NCBI GenBank assembly: GCA_910584595.1
Contig: CAJUBQ010000041.1
Location: 1-39,889 of the forward strand
DNA: 39,889 nt
Direction of reading: 5' to 3'
DNA from: an uncultured Eubacterium sp.
GTDB lineage: Bacteria > Bacillota > Clostridia > Lachnospirales > Lachnospiraceae
Positions 7,212-15,844 of this stretch are shown piece by piece. The first letter of the stretch is position 1. Each line of letters begins with the position of its first letter. Both the position numbers and the translations under genes were made by a program. Under the pieces are notes generated by a model, which searched no databases, had not been told where the DNA came from, and saw nothing but the letters and a program-made list of their open reading frames with translations.

Positions 7212-8489
7212 TCAGTTTAATTTCTTTATTTCCCGATGAAAACAGGCGATCATACTCACCGTAAAGCCGCATATTCCGGTACACAGGAACATTGCTGCCA
7301 TTCCGCTTCCGGCACTGTCTCCTATTATGATTTTCAACATTGCCGCCATTTTGTTCCCAGACAACATAAAAGGTTCAAAAACGTAGTCTGCCAGATAACC
7401 TCCAAGAATAATTCCGACCGGAATCGTGCTGTACTGGATAGCATTCCTGACCGCAAATACCCGCCCCTGCATAACAGACGGAATCTTCTGGTACAATATA
7501 GCATTCTGGTTTGCCATAAGAAAAGGAATCGGCAGGCTGGCACAGACTGCTGCAGACGACCACCAGAATACGTTTTTCCCAACAGCCATCAACAAATCCC
7601 CAAACAGAAAAGACAGCGCAGCCGAAACATAAATTGCCGCTGCCTTATGACGGCTTTCTTTTTTCACGGATACAATCATTCCCCCGGCAATCCCACCTGC
7701 CCCCATGCAGGCATTTACGATTCCGAGCTCAACGCTGTCCCCGGAATTTCTGGACAGAATCATTGGTGAAAGGATATTTTCATAGGTCAGCCTTGAAAAG
7801 AAATTAATCAGCGCCATTGTCAGCATCATGTAAAAAATACCTTTTTCTTTTTTCAAAAAAGCAAATCCCTCTGCTATTCCCGCGAAAGGGGAACTGTATG
7901 TCTTTTCCGGCTCCTGTTCCGGGATAGTAATAAAAAACAGCAGTACGCAAAAGGCAAATGCAAAACTCGCCAAATCAACCAGCAGGATTATAGATAATCC
8001 TCCTGCCGCAAAGAGAAAAGCCGCCAGCATAGGGCTGAATACCACAATCAGGTTATGCGAAAAAGAATTCATCCCGCTTACATTGGAAATCTTCTCCTCC
8101 GGCACAAGCCGCCCCACTGCCACTGCGGATGCGGGCTGCTGGAATGCGTTCGTTATACCTGCTACAACATTGAAAACATAGATATTCCAAACCGCAAGCC
8201 GCCCCATAAGCAAGAATGCCAATACCGCCAGTGAACCAACCGCTGCAACGCTGTCTGACGCCAGCATGATTGCCTTCTTATGATGCCTGTCTATGAAACT
8301 GCCAACGAACAGACTTAAAATGACATACGGCACATAATTGCAGAATAACATCATAGAAACAGACATGGCAGACCGGCTCTGACCATACGCCCATAAAACA
8401 AGCGCAAACCCGGTCATGGAACTGCCAAGCCCTGACACACTCTGACTTAGCCACAAAATGATATATTTTTTCAAAGATTTTTCTTTCAT
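7212..8489 (-). CDS. MFS drug efflux transporter (macrolide-efflux/DHA3-like)
   Basis: A 425-aa, 12-TM major facilitator. The N-terminal half has the family loop GSFIDRHHKKAIML (G-x-x-x-D-R), and the early segment QSVSGLGSSMTGFAL resembles Mef/MdrA-type pumps that export macrolides and other amphiphilic drugs by proton antiport. ATG at 8489 is preceded by GGAG at 8 nt. The gene lies alone behind an unusually structured 190-nt leader containing a short peptide ORF and competing hairpins, which argues for induction by a ribosome-targeting compound. Substrate is inferred, not visible in the sequence. Confidence 0.82.
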   Translation of the reverse strand: MKEKSLKKYIILWLSQSVSGLGSSMTGFALVLWAYGQSRSAMSVSMMLFCNYVPYVILSLFVGSFIDRHHKKAIMLASDSVAAVGSLAVLAFLLMGRLAVWNIYVFNVVAGITNAFQQPASAVAVGRLVPEEKISNVSGMNSFSHNLIVVFSPMLAAFLFAAGGLSIILLVDLASFAFAFCVLLFFITIPEQEPEKTYSSPFAGIAEGFAFLKKEKGIFYMMLTMALINFFSRLTYENILSPMILSRNSGDSVELGIVNACMGAGGIAGGMIVSVKKESRHKAAAIYVSAALSFLFGDLLMAVGKNVFWWSSAAVCASLPIPFLMANQNAILYQKIPSVMQGRVFAVRNAIQYSTIPVGIILGGYLADYVFEPFMLSGNKMAAMLKIIIGDSAGSGMAAMFLCTGICGFTVSMIACFHREIKKLN

Positions 8490-8515
8490 TGAGTTTTCTC
8501 CATTCTATTCTTCGG

Positions 8516-8544
8516 AACTGTTCAAAAGTTATTTTTGTACAGTT
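8516..8544 (-). promoter_or_regulatory. hairpin immediately upstream of the MFS ribosome site
   Basis: On the minus strand AACTGT-A-CAAAA pairs with TTTTG-A-ACAGTT (one A:A mismatch, 5-nt loop). It sits just before the GGAG of the MFS gene and may be part of the attenuation switch or an anti-sequestering fold. Confidence 0.45.
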
Positions 8545-8566
8545 TCTTAATCTTTTCGAATAAAAA

Positions 8567-8640
8567 GTACAAACCCCAATGTGGACGATAGCTTTTTACC
8601 TCTGTACAAATTTCGTCCATGCACCAGACTTTGTACAGAG
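8567..8640 (-). promoter_or_regulatory. attenuator-like set of competing RNA stems in the MFS leader
   Basis: Minus-strand reading order: CTCTGTACAAA (8640-8630), TGGACGA (8619-8613), TTTGTACAGAG (8610-8600), TCGTCCA (8588-8582), TTTGTAC followed by TTTTT (8573-8562). Segment 1 pairs perfectly over 11 bp with segment 3, or over 7 bp with segment 5 next to a T-run; segment 2 pairs over 7 bp with segment 4 and is incompatible with 1:3. Segments 1-3 lie inside the leader peptide ORF, so ribosome position would choose the fold. Confidence 0.65.
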
Positions 8641-8676
8641 TTCTTTGTTTAAGTCAATCACTAAATGACAAAGCAT
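8596..8676 (-). CDS. 26-aa leader peptide of the MFS pump
   Basis: ATG at 8676 has a very strong ribosome site (GGAGGTG) at 7 nt. The ORF encodes MLCHLVIDLNKELC... and ends ...WTKFVQR with a TAA at 8596. Its codons contain three of the pairing segments of the downstream attenuator. Upstream leader peptides of this size control erm, mef/msr, tet(M) and related resistance genes through drug-induced ribosome stalling. The peptide itself matches no leader that I can name. Confidence 0.65.
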   Translation of the reverse strand: MLCHLVIDLNKELCTKSGAWTKFVQR

Positions 8677-8708
8677 TTTCCCCCACCTCCTCGTCTTTCA
8701 TGCAAAAT

Positions 8709-8714
8709 AGTATA
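8709..8714 (-). promoter_or_regulatory. extended -10 promoter of the MFS leader transcript
   Basis: On the minus strand TGC-TATACT forms an extended -10 element; the -35 region is only weakly matched. It lies about 35 nt upstream of the leader peptide ATG, giving a transcript that contains the whole leader switch. Confidence 0.5.
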
Positions 8715-8778
8715 GCATAGAAATCTCTCACCAAAAAACAGTAAATAAAATACTCATTATTGAGCGTTCCTTTCATAG

Positions 8779-9519
8779 TCATTCCATTTCACAAGATAGT
8801 TCTATCATCTTTAAAATAGCATCCACAGTCTGTTTTTGCTGTTCTTCTCGGCTGATTTGCGCCGCATGGTCTTTCTTTTGCTCTCCATAGTCTCCAAACT
8901 GCGCATGATTTCCGCCTTCTATACGAATTTCTGTATAGTCCGCAGGCATCCGTCTTCTGCCATCCTGAACCTTCTCCATATTCAAAATTCCGTCTTTGCT
9001 ACCATAAATCGACAGGACTGAGAAGGAATCAGCCTTAAGGCTTTTTGTTGGATATGCTGCCAAAAGCGCCAATCCATCCAGACTTTCCAAATGTTTTGAA
9101 GCAAAGGAAGCTGCCATCGCTCCTCCTAACGAATGTCCAGACAAATACCAGTGCGTATACTCATAAGCATCCATGATTTTTTCTGCCTTATTCTGACCCA
9201 AAAAAGCAAGATTACACGGCATTTTTATAAGAAAGCAGTCTATTCCTTTAACTGCTAACTCACTCAACAGTGGAAGGTAAGCTGTATCTTCCACCTTCGC
9301 ACCCGGATAAAAAATCATCGCCGTATCTTCTCCCGGCCCATCTAAATACAAGCCATCTGAAATCTCTGTAACCGTTATAAAATCTTTTCCTTTTAAATAC
9401 CCCTCGATACTGTCGTTACTGTGATAGATGTCATTAACATACCAAAGCGTTGCGGCGAACACAAGAAAAATCATTAAAATAAAAACAATTACTTTCTTAT
9501 TTTTCAAAATGTTTTTCAC
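8779..9519 (-). CDS. membrane-anchored alpha/beta hydrolase
   Basis: A 246-aa protein with a lysine-rich start and a single N-terminal hydrophobic segment (about 9-27), which would place the enzyme outside the membrane. The hydrolase core shows the nucleophile elbow GHSLGG (128-133, Ser130), an acid in YGSKDGIL (Asp176) and a late histidine in EGGNHAQFGDYG (His205), in the right order for an esterase/lipase-type triad. The HAQFGDYG ending resembles the chlorophyllase/PF12695-like branch. Substrate is unknown. It stands alone: a hairpin region lies upstream and the MFS promoter downstream, with no obvious operon partner. Confidence 0.8.
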   Translation of the reverse strand: MKNILKNKKVIVFILMIFLVFAATLWYVNDIYHSNDSIEGYLKGKDFITVTEISDGLYLDGPGEDTAMIFYPGAKVEDTAYLPLLSELAVKGIDCFLIKMPCNLAFLGQNKAEKIMDAYEYTHWYLSGHSLGGAMAASFASKHLESLDGLALLAAYPTKSLKADSFSVLSIYGSKDGILNMEKVQDGRRRMPADYTEIRIEGGNHAQFGDYGEQKKDHAAQISREEQQKQTVDAILKMIELSCEME

Positions 9520-9584
9520 ATCTCACCATCCTTTTCCTGCTGCCGGTTTTCTTTTTGAAAGCTCAAAAAGCAGCTTTTAATAAC

Positions 9585-9625
9585 AGCCGGACTACTTTCG
9601 CTCCTTTGCAAAACACAGTCCGGCT
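9585..9625. terminator. GC-rich hairpin, weak terminator
   Basis: AGCCGGACT (9585-9593) pairs with AGTCCGGCT (9617-9625). T-runs on either side are poor, so it may be a weak terminator after the Uma2 gene or a boundary hairpin. Confidence 0.45.
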
Positions 9626-9657
9626 TTCATCTAAGAAATGCAGCCATATCGTAAATA

Positions 9658-10155
9658 TTATAAACGAAACAATTCATCAAAATCTATATTCAAATATGGA
9701 AACATCATAAGCCGCAATTCTTCTTTATTTTCTATCGTAACAGTCTGATATAAATAAAAATACGTCGTGCCGTCCTCCCGACCGTCATTCAAATAAATTT
9801 CTACCTGTTTCTTTCTCCAATCTACGATCCAGTACTCAGAAACTCCGACTTTTTGATAAACAGACATTTTTTCTCCACGATCGTACTCTTCTGTAGCATC
9901 AGATAAAACTTCCATAACCATCCTTGGAATACCGGTTAATGATACATTTTTTCTATCCCTCGTATTACAATTAACAGATGCATCAGGAATAACGATCTTA
10001 TCATTATTTTCATGCCATTGATACTGCACGCCATCACCAAGCGCACGACATAAAGAATCTTTTAATTGCTTTCCAACCATAACAACGAAATTGTTGATAA
10101 TAAAAGAATGTTCCACAAAAGTATTACTCTTATCCTGTATAAGAGCCGCGCTCAT
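9658..10155 (-). CDS. Uma2-family (DUF820) endonuclease-fold protein
   Basis: A 165-aa protein with the Uma2 pattern: IVIPDASV, then MVMEVLSDATEEYDRGEKMSVYQKVGVSEYWIVDWRKKQVEIY. These segments supply the Asp and the E-x-x-x-K-like residues of a PD-(D/E)xK fold. Biological roles of the family are unsettled; it is abundant in cyanobacteria and scattered in Firmicutes. A clean promoter and a GAGGG ribosome site (6 nt before ATG) show it is a stand-alone gene. A paralogue sharing the same motif order lies at 34926-35444. Confidence 0.85.
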   Translation of the reverse strand: MSAALIQDKSNTFVEHSFIINNFVVMVGKQLKDSLCRALGDGVQYQWHENNDKIVIPDASVNCNTRDRKNVSLTGIPRMVMEVLSDATEEYDRGEKMSVYQKVGVSEYWIVDWRKKQVEIYLNDGREDGTTYFYLYQTVTIENKEELRLMMFPYLNIDFDELFRL

Positions 10156-10182
10156 GATTTTCCCTCTCTTGTTTTTAGCCTA

Positions 10183-10210
10183 ATTATATCAGATTATTCT
10201 TTGTTTTCAA
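10183..10210 (-). promoter_or_regulatory. promoter of the Uma2 gene
   Basis: Minus strand: TTGAAA (10210-10205), 16-nt spacer, TATAAT (10188-10183). It lies about 28 nt upstream of the ATG. Confidence 0.75.
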
Positions 10211-10395
10211 GTCCGAAAACGTATCATTTCAGTTTCCCAGATCATTTATCCAAACCAGTTATCCAAACATTCTCCAATATGCTTTTCCAAGCGCCAGCCG
10301 TTCTACCATAACCGTCTAATTCAGCTCTTTGTATTCAGTACGAGCACTCCCGCCTGAATGCAAGTAAATGAGTTATCGATCCCAGGCGTTTCTTT

Positions 10396-10665
10396 TCAAT
10401 ACACTTTTTGACTTACCTCTGCTAACGTTGTTTTTACATGGCGACTGGTAAGCCGCTGCTGATATATCTTCTGGCTCTGCAGGCAGATATCGGTATGAAA
10501 AATATAGATTTCATAAGAATCAACCTTCCAAATATGTTCTATAACAAACTGCACACAGATATATAGAATCGGAACATAATTCTCATTCGCAACCAATGCA
10601 ACCGGAATCTCTGCCACACGCAAATTGCACCTGACTTCGCATGCGGGTGGCACATTTCGAATCAA
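10396..10665 (-). pseudogene. truncated family 8 glycosyltransferase N-terminus
   Basis: The frame contains EIPVALVANENYVPILYICVQF and SYEIYIFHTDIC, which match the start of GT8 enzymes (nucleotide-sugar binding region followed by the strand leading to the D-x-D site). It stops after about 70 residues of the domain (ending EVSQKVY), before the catalytic D-x-D, so no functional transferase is encoded. The first 15 codons do not look like GT8 and are probably read-in. The 240 nt between this fragment and the Uma2 gene contain the Uma2 promoter and otherwise nothing that I recognise. Confidence 0.6.
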
Positions 10666-10689
10666 TACGATCTACGTCTGACACAAACA

Positions 10690-11250
10690 ACATTTCTCCT
10701 ACTTTTGTAAATACAGATAAAAATGTTCGCCATCCGCTCTCCAAGATATCCTGTTGTACGAACCCCTTCTCTCTATATATTCCCTCATATGCGTTCTTGC
10801 CTCATACTCAGCCAGAACATCATATAAAACCGCGCAGCAATTCATAAACAGCTCTTTTTTCATAATAACATATTGCAGGGATAAAAAATCTTTGCTTCAA
10901 AATACTCCTGTGCCGTATTCCATAACACCGGATACTTCTCACGTATCATCGCAAGTAAAAGATCTGCATCCATAATCTGAAGCTGCGATGCCTTTTTATA
11001 ATGATCGTAAACCGACCTTTCATTCATCTGTTTTACCAGTTTTCCTTTTGCAATGGTCACATCACAGTTTTCAACAAACACACGTAAAGCCCGCTCTTTC
11101 ATATGCAGTTCCCGTACAGCCTGTTTCTCCGGATAATATATCTCTTATTTGTGCCAGAAAACACCCATTCTTCGCAGACAGATCCCTAAAAGTCTCCGCA
11201 TCAGTATCCACGAACTGTCCAGCTGGATATGCAATGCCTTTCACTGTAAT
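10690..11250 (-). pseudogene. frameshifted glycosyltransferase remnant (DUF4422-like)
   Basis: Several minus-strand frames give consecutive pieces of one protein. The frame from about 11140 reads EIYYPEKQAVRELHMKERAL and continues to FEAKIFYPCNM, then stops; dropping one base at about 10870 lets the next frame continue IMKKELFMNCCAVLYDVLAEYE; a further shift near 10765 continues with GYLGERMANIFI. Together they form the tail of a DUF4422-type capsular glycosyltransferase (family pattern PCNMFIMKKE ... FLSERLxNVWI). Upstream codons (about 11240-11145) are in yet another frame. At least two frameshifts make it non-functional. Confidence 0.6.
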
Positions 11251-11276
11251 TCAGATGATGTTCATTTATTACGCTT

Positions 11277-14200
11277 TTACGATTCTTTCCTATTTTCTTC
11301 CAGCCATTGTTCGAAATTACTCTTTGCATCGCATTCGTAAAATGCTGATTTCATATTTTCGTAAACTATCTGAGTATTTGAATCATTTATCCCAAGCTTA
11401 AGCACTAAAACTTTATATGATTTCAGATAATATGTTAATGCGGTTTTGTATTCACCCTGACTGTCATATATTCCTGCCAGGTTATTATAGCTCATTGCTG
11501 TGTCCGGATGTTCTGCTCCCAATACTTTCTCGCGTATAAGCAGACCCTTTTCACAAAGTTTCTCGGCTTTACGATACTCTCTCAGACTATTATACACTAA
11601 TGCCAGATTATCATAACCTGTCGCGGTATCCGGATGCTCCGCTCCCAATATTTTCTCATTGATCCGCAGACTCTTTTCGTATAGTCCTTTCGCCTTGTTA
11701 TACTCTCCTTGTCTCTTATACACTAATGCAAGGTTATGATAAACCGTTATGGTATCCGGATGTTCCGCTCCCAATACTTTTTCATTGATCCGCAGGAGTT
11801 TTTCATATAGTTCTTGCGCCTTTTGGTATTCGCCTTGAGTATTATATAATTTTGCCAAGTCATAATAAGTCTTTACTGTATCTGGATGCTCCGCTCCCAG
11901 TACTTTCTCATTGATCCGCAGACTCTTTTCGTATAATTTTTCTGCCTCTCGGCACTTTCCCTGTTCTTCATATACTAATGCAAGGTTACTATAAACCATT
12001 GCTGTATCCGGATGCTCCGCTCCCAGTACTTTCTCATTGATCCGCAGACTCTTTTCGTACAATTTTTCTGCCTTCTCGTACTTTCCCTGTTCTTCATATA
12101 CTAATGCAAGGTTATTACAATACATCGCTATGTTCGGATGCTCCGCTCCCAGTGTTTTCTCACCTATCCACAAACTCTTTTTATACAGTATTTTTGCCTT
12201 AAAAAACTCTCTCTGGCAATAATACACATATGCAAGGTTATTATAGCTTTTCACTATTTCTGGATGCTTCTTACCTAGTACTTTCTCATTGATCTGAATA
12301 CTTTTTTCATACAGTTCTTCCGCCTTTCGATACTCTCCCTGCTCCGTATACACTAATGCAAGATTATTATAGCACAATGCTGTAACTGGATGCCCCGCTC
12401 CCAGTACTTTCTCATTAATCCGAATATTTTTTTCATACAGTTCTTCCGCCTTTCGGTACTCTCCCTGCTTCATATACACTAATGCAAGGCTACTATAAAC
12501 CTCTGCTGTCTCCGGATGTCTTGCTCCTAGCTCTTTCTCCTGTATGCAAAGACTCCTTTTGCATAGTTCTTCCGCCCTACGATACTCTCCCAAACTATTA
12601 TACACTAATGCAAGATTACAATATCCCCGTGCTGTGATTGGATGCTCCGCTCCCAGTACTTTCTCATTGATCCGAATACTCTTTTCATACAGTTCTTCCG
12701 CCTTTCGGTACTCTCCCTGCTTCATATACACTAATGCAAGGTTACTATAAACCTCTGCTGTAACCGGATGCCCCGTTCCTAATACTTTCTCCTGTATGCA
12801 AAGACTCCTTTCGCATAATTCTTCTGCCTTCTGGTACTTTCCCTGGCTAATATAAATTGTTGAAAGGTTATTATAACCTCTCGCTGTGTCTGGATGTTCC
12901 GCTCCTAGTACTTTCTCTTGGATACACAAACTCTTTTCATAAAATTTTTCCGCCTTACAGTATTCTCCCTGGCTCAGATATACTAATCCCAAGTTACTAT
13001 AACCTGTCGCTGTGTCTGGATGTTCCACTCCTAGTATTTTCTCTAGGATACACAAACTCTTTTCATAAAGTTCTTCCGCCTTTTGATATTCTCCCTGGCT
13101 CAAATACACTAATCCCAAGTTATTATAACCAGCCGCTGTGCTCGGATGCTCTGTTCCTAGTATCTTCTCACTTATCTGAATACTCTTTTCGTACAGTTCC
13201 TCCGCCTTACCATATTCTCCCTGCCTAATATAAACTATTGCCAGATTATTATAACTCGTCATTGTCTTCACATGTTCCACTCCAAATACCTTCTCTTGTA
13301 TACAAATGCTCTTTTCGTACAGTTTTTCCGCTTTACGATACTTTCCCTGGTTTTCATACACTGATGCCAGATTACTATAACTTGTCGCTGTGTCCGGATG
13401 TTCCGCTCCCAGCATCTTCTCTCGTATACACAAACTTTTTTCGTACAGTTCTTCTGCCTTACGATACTTTCCCTGACTTTCATACACTGATGCCAGATTA
13501 CTATAGCTCGACGCTGTGTCTGGGTGTTCCACTCCCAAAACCCTCTCACATATTTGCATACTTCTTTCATATAGCTTTTCTGCTTTTTTATATTCTGATA
13601 TATACTCCTGTAAATAAGCAATCAAAGATAAAGAAGCAATTTGTTCCATATTTTCTTCCATGTTCAATTTTTTCACAATATCTTCTGCAAAAGGCAAATA
13701 CTTCCTGCATTCGAAAGGAGAACCGCTTTCCGGAACTTCCAGACTCTCTAAACATGCATTGAGCAACCCGGAATGTTTCTCTGTTTTAGGCTTATACTTT
13801 TCATAAATAAACTGAGCAAACACAGGATGCAGCGCATAACTTTCCTGCTCCATTTCAAACTGCAGCCATCCCTTTTCATATAAACCCATCAGAATATCGT
13901 CTTCCTCACAAACTCCTGCATCTGACAGCAGCCATTGGTTACAAACATCTGCTTTCAGAGGGATATACGGAAATACAGAAAATGCCTCCAGTATATTTTG
14001 TTCCGCTTCTGATAACTGTGACAAATCATATAACGCCTCATAAGATTTTTGGATATCCACAAGCTCTCCATTCTTATGAAATCCCAGCCGGAACCCCTTT
14101 GTCTCCAGTTCTTCCCTCAATCTTTTTACCGTCCAGAGTTTTGTACGTGCCAGATGCGCCAGAAATTGTACCGTAATGGTATGCCTCCCGGCTAATTTTT

Positions 14201-14900
14201 CTATGATATAATCCAAATCCTGACATTCCTCCGGCTTCACTTTCTTTCCACTATTTTCAAACCGTATCTTCTCATAAACTTCCCTGCACTGATCTGTACT
14301 GAGAAATCCGATTCTGTATGGCTCAAATTCATCACTCAAAGAAGCCTGTCTTGAGGTAATAACCACTGCACCCGGAATGCCGTTTAATTTTTCAAGTCCC
14401 GGATCCTGGCTCATCCGTTTATTTACATTGTCAACAAACAACAGCAGTTTTCCCTCTGAAGCCAAATGTTCCAGCTCTGTCCATGCGGCTTCCTTGTTCA
14501 GTTCCGGATTTTCCTGCCGTTTAAACTTCAGACATTCCTGTAGGCTGCTGCTCATATCTCCAAGATATTCAATATATCCAATATAATTGAATTTCTTGTT
14601 TTCACCCTTGCCCTTGCTTATATGATAGTCATCAAAAAGCCTCCTGCAAATCTGCGTCTTGCCAATACCACCCATACCGCTCACTAGAACAGACTTGCGC
14701 CCCTCCTCTATTCTCCGGCGTAATTCTTGCAGTTCTATTTCGCGCCCGGTAAAGTATGACACCGGCTTTATATTAGCATTGTGTGTGACAACAAAATCAC
14801 GCTCCGACTCCTGATATACAGTAATGTAATTCGTCTGATTCCCGCCTACAAAATCACGCATGCTGCAATCCATAACCTGATTATTTATACTCTGCCCCAT
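11277..14900 (-). CDS. STAND/NB-ARC NTPase with about 18 TPR repeats
   Basis: A 1207-aa protein; ATG at 14900 chosen because GGAG lies 8 nt upstream (the frame also opens at a GTG at 14909). Residues 1-30 hold a short motif (DCSMRDFVGGNQTNYITVY). The NB-ARC core follows: Walker A GMGGIGKT (75-82), Walker B LLLFVDN (152-158), sensor-like VVITSRQ (about 179-185) and a winged-helix region to about 370. From about 425 to 1190 run roughly 17-18 kinesin-light-chain-like 42-aa TPR units (HPDTA..Y.NLA.VY..QG.Y.KAE.LYEKSL.I.EK.LG.E). This is an NLR-like sensor: TPRs detect a ligand, the NTPase oligomerises, and the TIR partner encoded 14 nt upstream is activated. Anti-phage function is inferred. Confidence 0.85.
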   Translation of the reverse strand: MGQSINNQVMDCSMRDFVGGNQTNYITVYQESERDFVVTHNANIKPVSYFTGREIELQELRRRIEEGRKSVLVSGMGGIGKTQICRRLFDDYHISKGKGENKKFNYIGYIEYLGDMSSSLQECLKFKRQENPELNKEAAWTELEHLASEGKLLLFVDNVNKRMSQDPGLEKLNGIPGAVVITSRQASLSDEFEPYRIGFLSTDQCREVYEKIRFENSGKKVKPEECQDLDYIIEKLAGRHTITVQFLAHLARTKLWTVKRLREELETKGFRLGFHKNGELVDIQKSYEALYDLSQLSEAEQNILEAFSVFPYIPLKADVCNQWLLSDAGVCEEDDILMGLYEKGWLQFEMEQESYALHPVFAQFIYEKYKPKTEKHSGLLNACLESLEVPESGSPFECRKYLPFAEDIVKKLNMEENMEQIASLSLIAYLQEYISEYKKAEKLYERSMQICERVLGVEHPDTASSYSNLASVYESQGKYRKAEELYEKSLCIREKMLGAEHPDTATSYSNLASVYENQGKYRKAEKLYEKSICIQEKVFGVEHVKTMTSYNNLAIVYIRQGEYGKAEELYEKSIQISEKILGTEHPSTAAGYNNLGLVYLSQGEYQKAEELYEKSLCILEKILGVEHPDTATGYSNLGLVYLSQGEYCKAEKFYEKSLCIQEKVLGAEHPDTARGYNNLSTIYISQGKYQKAEELCERSLCIQEKVLGTGHPVTAEVYSNLALVYMKQGEYRKAEELYEKSIRINEKVLGAEHPITARGYCNLALVYNSLGEYRRAEELCKRSLCIQEKELGARHPETAEVYSSLALVYMKQGEYRKAEELYEKNIRINEKVLGAGHPVTALCYNNLALVYTEQGEYRKAEELYEKSIQINEKVLGKKHPEIVKSYNNLAYVYYCQREFFKAKILYKKSLWIGEKTLGAEHPNIAMYCNNLALVYEEQGKYEKAEKLYEKSLRINEKVLGAEHPDTAMVYSNLALVYEEQGKCREAEKLYEKSLRINEKVLGAEHPDTVKTYYDLAKLYNTQGEYQKAQELYEKLLRINEKVLGAEHPDTITVYHNLALVYKRQGEYNKAKGLYEKSLRINEKILGAEHPDTATGYDNLALVYNSLREYRKAEKLCEKGLLIREKVLGAEHPDTAMSYNNLAGIYDSQGEYKTALTYYLKSYKVLVLKLGINDSNTQIVYENMKSAFYECDAKSNFEQWLEENRKES
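11420..13570 (-). repeat. tandem array of 126-bp TPR-coding repeats
   Basis: About 17 tandem 126-nt units encode the TPRs. Several neighbours are nearly identical at DNA level (for example those around 11880-12090 and 12290-12470), which would allow unit gain or loss by recombination. The array is coding and has no unique spacers, so it is not a CRISPR. Confidence 0.85.
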
Positions 14901-14914
14901 AATAAACACTCCTG

Positions 14915-15577
14915 TCAGTTTTTCAATACTGCTTTCTCTATCTGCGCCTCTATATCCTGAAGATCCGGTTGATTCCTGTCAGAAACCATGTCCAAAAATT
15001 CGCTTATAGAAGAAGCGATCCTTTGATAACGCCTTAATTCCTCCGCCAGCTCCACAATGTCTGCCGGATGTAGCCCCTTGATGGTGCTTTCCAATTTCTG
15101 ACACTCCCGCTGCCAGTGCTTTATGTATTCCACACGTACCAGCGGATCATAAATACTGCGTTCCACAACAGCCGGAAAAATCCTGTCCATATACTTCTGC
15201 TCCTTCATTACCTCTGTAACTTCAAACATACAGTTCTTTGATTTCAGATACAGATCACTCACAATAAGAACCGCATAATCCTGCTGCCGGATGCTTTTCA
15301 TAAACTCCCGGATGCTTTTCCATGTCCCAATGTCACGCACATCCCTCATTACCGTAATTCCGCAATTTCTCGACAAATGTCTGTCAATCCTGTCTGCTAT
15401 TTCCCCATCATGCCAGTTATAGGAAAGAAATACGGTCTTATCACTCTTTTTTTCTGTATTCTTATTAGCTTTTGGCATACAGCCGTTAACAATAACATCT
15501 CCGCCCGTGTAATCTCCTTTGATCGTGACGCCTTCCAAATGATTGCTAATCCGTTTTTTCATCATCCCATCTCCCAT
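14915..15577 (-). CDS. TIR-domain effector paired with the STAND protein
   Basis: A 220-aa protein. Residues 13-32 carry a short glycine-rich strand motif (LEGVTIKGDYTGGDVIVNG) and residues 47-180 a TIR domain: KTVFLSYNWHDGEIADRI, a BB-loop-like GITVMRDVRDIGTWKSIREF, YAVLIVSDLYLKSKNCMFEV with the putative catalytic Glu119 in C-x-x-E. Bacterial TIR domains cleave NAD+ or make signalling nucleotides after phage sensing. An ATG at 15565 or 15562 has better ribosome-site spacing (GGGAG) than 15577. It is encoded first in a two-gene operon with the NB-ARC-TPR protein, so the effector and the sensor are separate polypeptides here. Confidence 0.83.
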   Translation of the reverse strand: MGDGMMKKRISNHLEGVTIKGDYTGGDVIVNGCMPKANKNTEKKSDKTVFLSYNWHDGEIADRIDRHLSRNCGITVMRDVRDIGTWKSIREFMKSIRQQDYAVLIVSDLYLKSKNCMFEVTEVMKEQKYMDRIFPAVVERSIYDPLVRVEYIKHWQRECQKLESTIKGLHPADIVELAEELRRYQRIASSISEFLDMVSDRNQPDLQDIEAQIEKAVLKN

Positions 15578-15644
15578 AAGTCATAACCTGTACCATCTCA
15601 TGACACTATAAACTGCCTTCTCGTTACATAAATTTTCTATGTTT

Positions 15645-15673
15645 ATTATATCTTTCTTCTTTTTAAACTACAA
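15645..15673 (-). promoter_or_regulatory. promoter of the TIR-STAND operon
   Basis: Minus strand: TTGTAG (15673-15668), 17-nt spacer, TATAAT (15650-15645), about 70-80 nt before the TIR start codons. Confidence 0.7.
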
Positions 15674-15844
15674 TCCCTTAAATTGAAAAACAGATACGTC
15701 TTCCATGCGCCATACGATCATTGATGCCCGATGGTTCTAATCCAATCCTCATGAAATAATCAAAAAATCTATAAATCATATGGAAATTAAATTACAAATG
15801 CTTTGTACATATGAACTAACATGCTATAGCAAATAAAAAATGAA
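15674..15844. other. intergenic stretch without recognised gene
   Basis: Between the TIR promoter and the terminator of the ABC operon. AT-rich, with no ORF bearing a credible ribosome site and no RNA gene I recognise. Confidence 0.5.

Noticed and set aside
11420..13570. Regularly spaced repeats that could look like a CRISPR array
   Set aside because: The 126-bp units are continuous coding sequence for TPRs, have no unique spacers, and no cas genes are nearby.
12857..13762. Plus-strand ORFs across the TPR region
   Set aside because: They are antisense to the repeats and only mirror their periodicity; no ribosome sites or domain patterns are visible.
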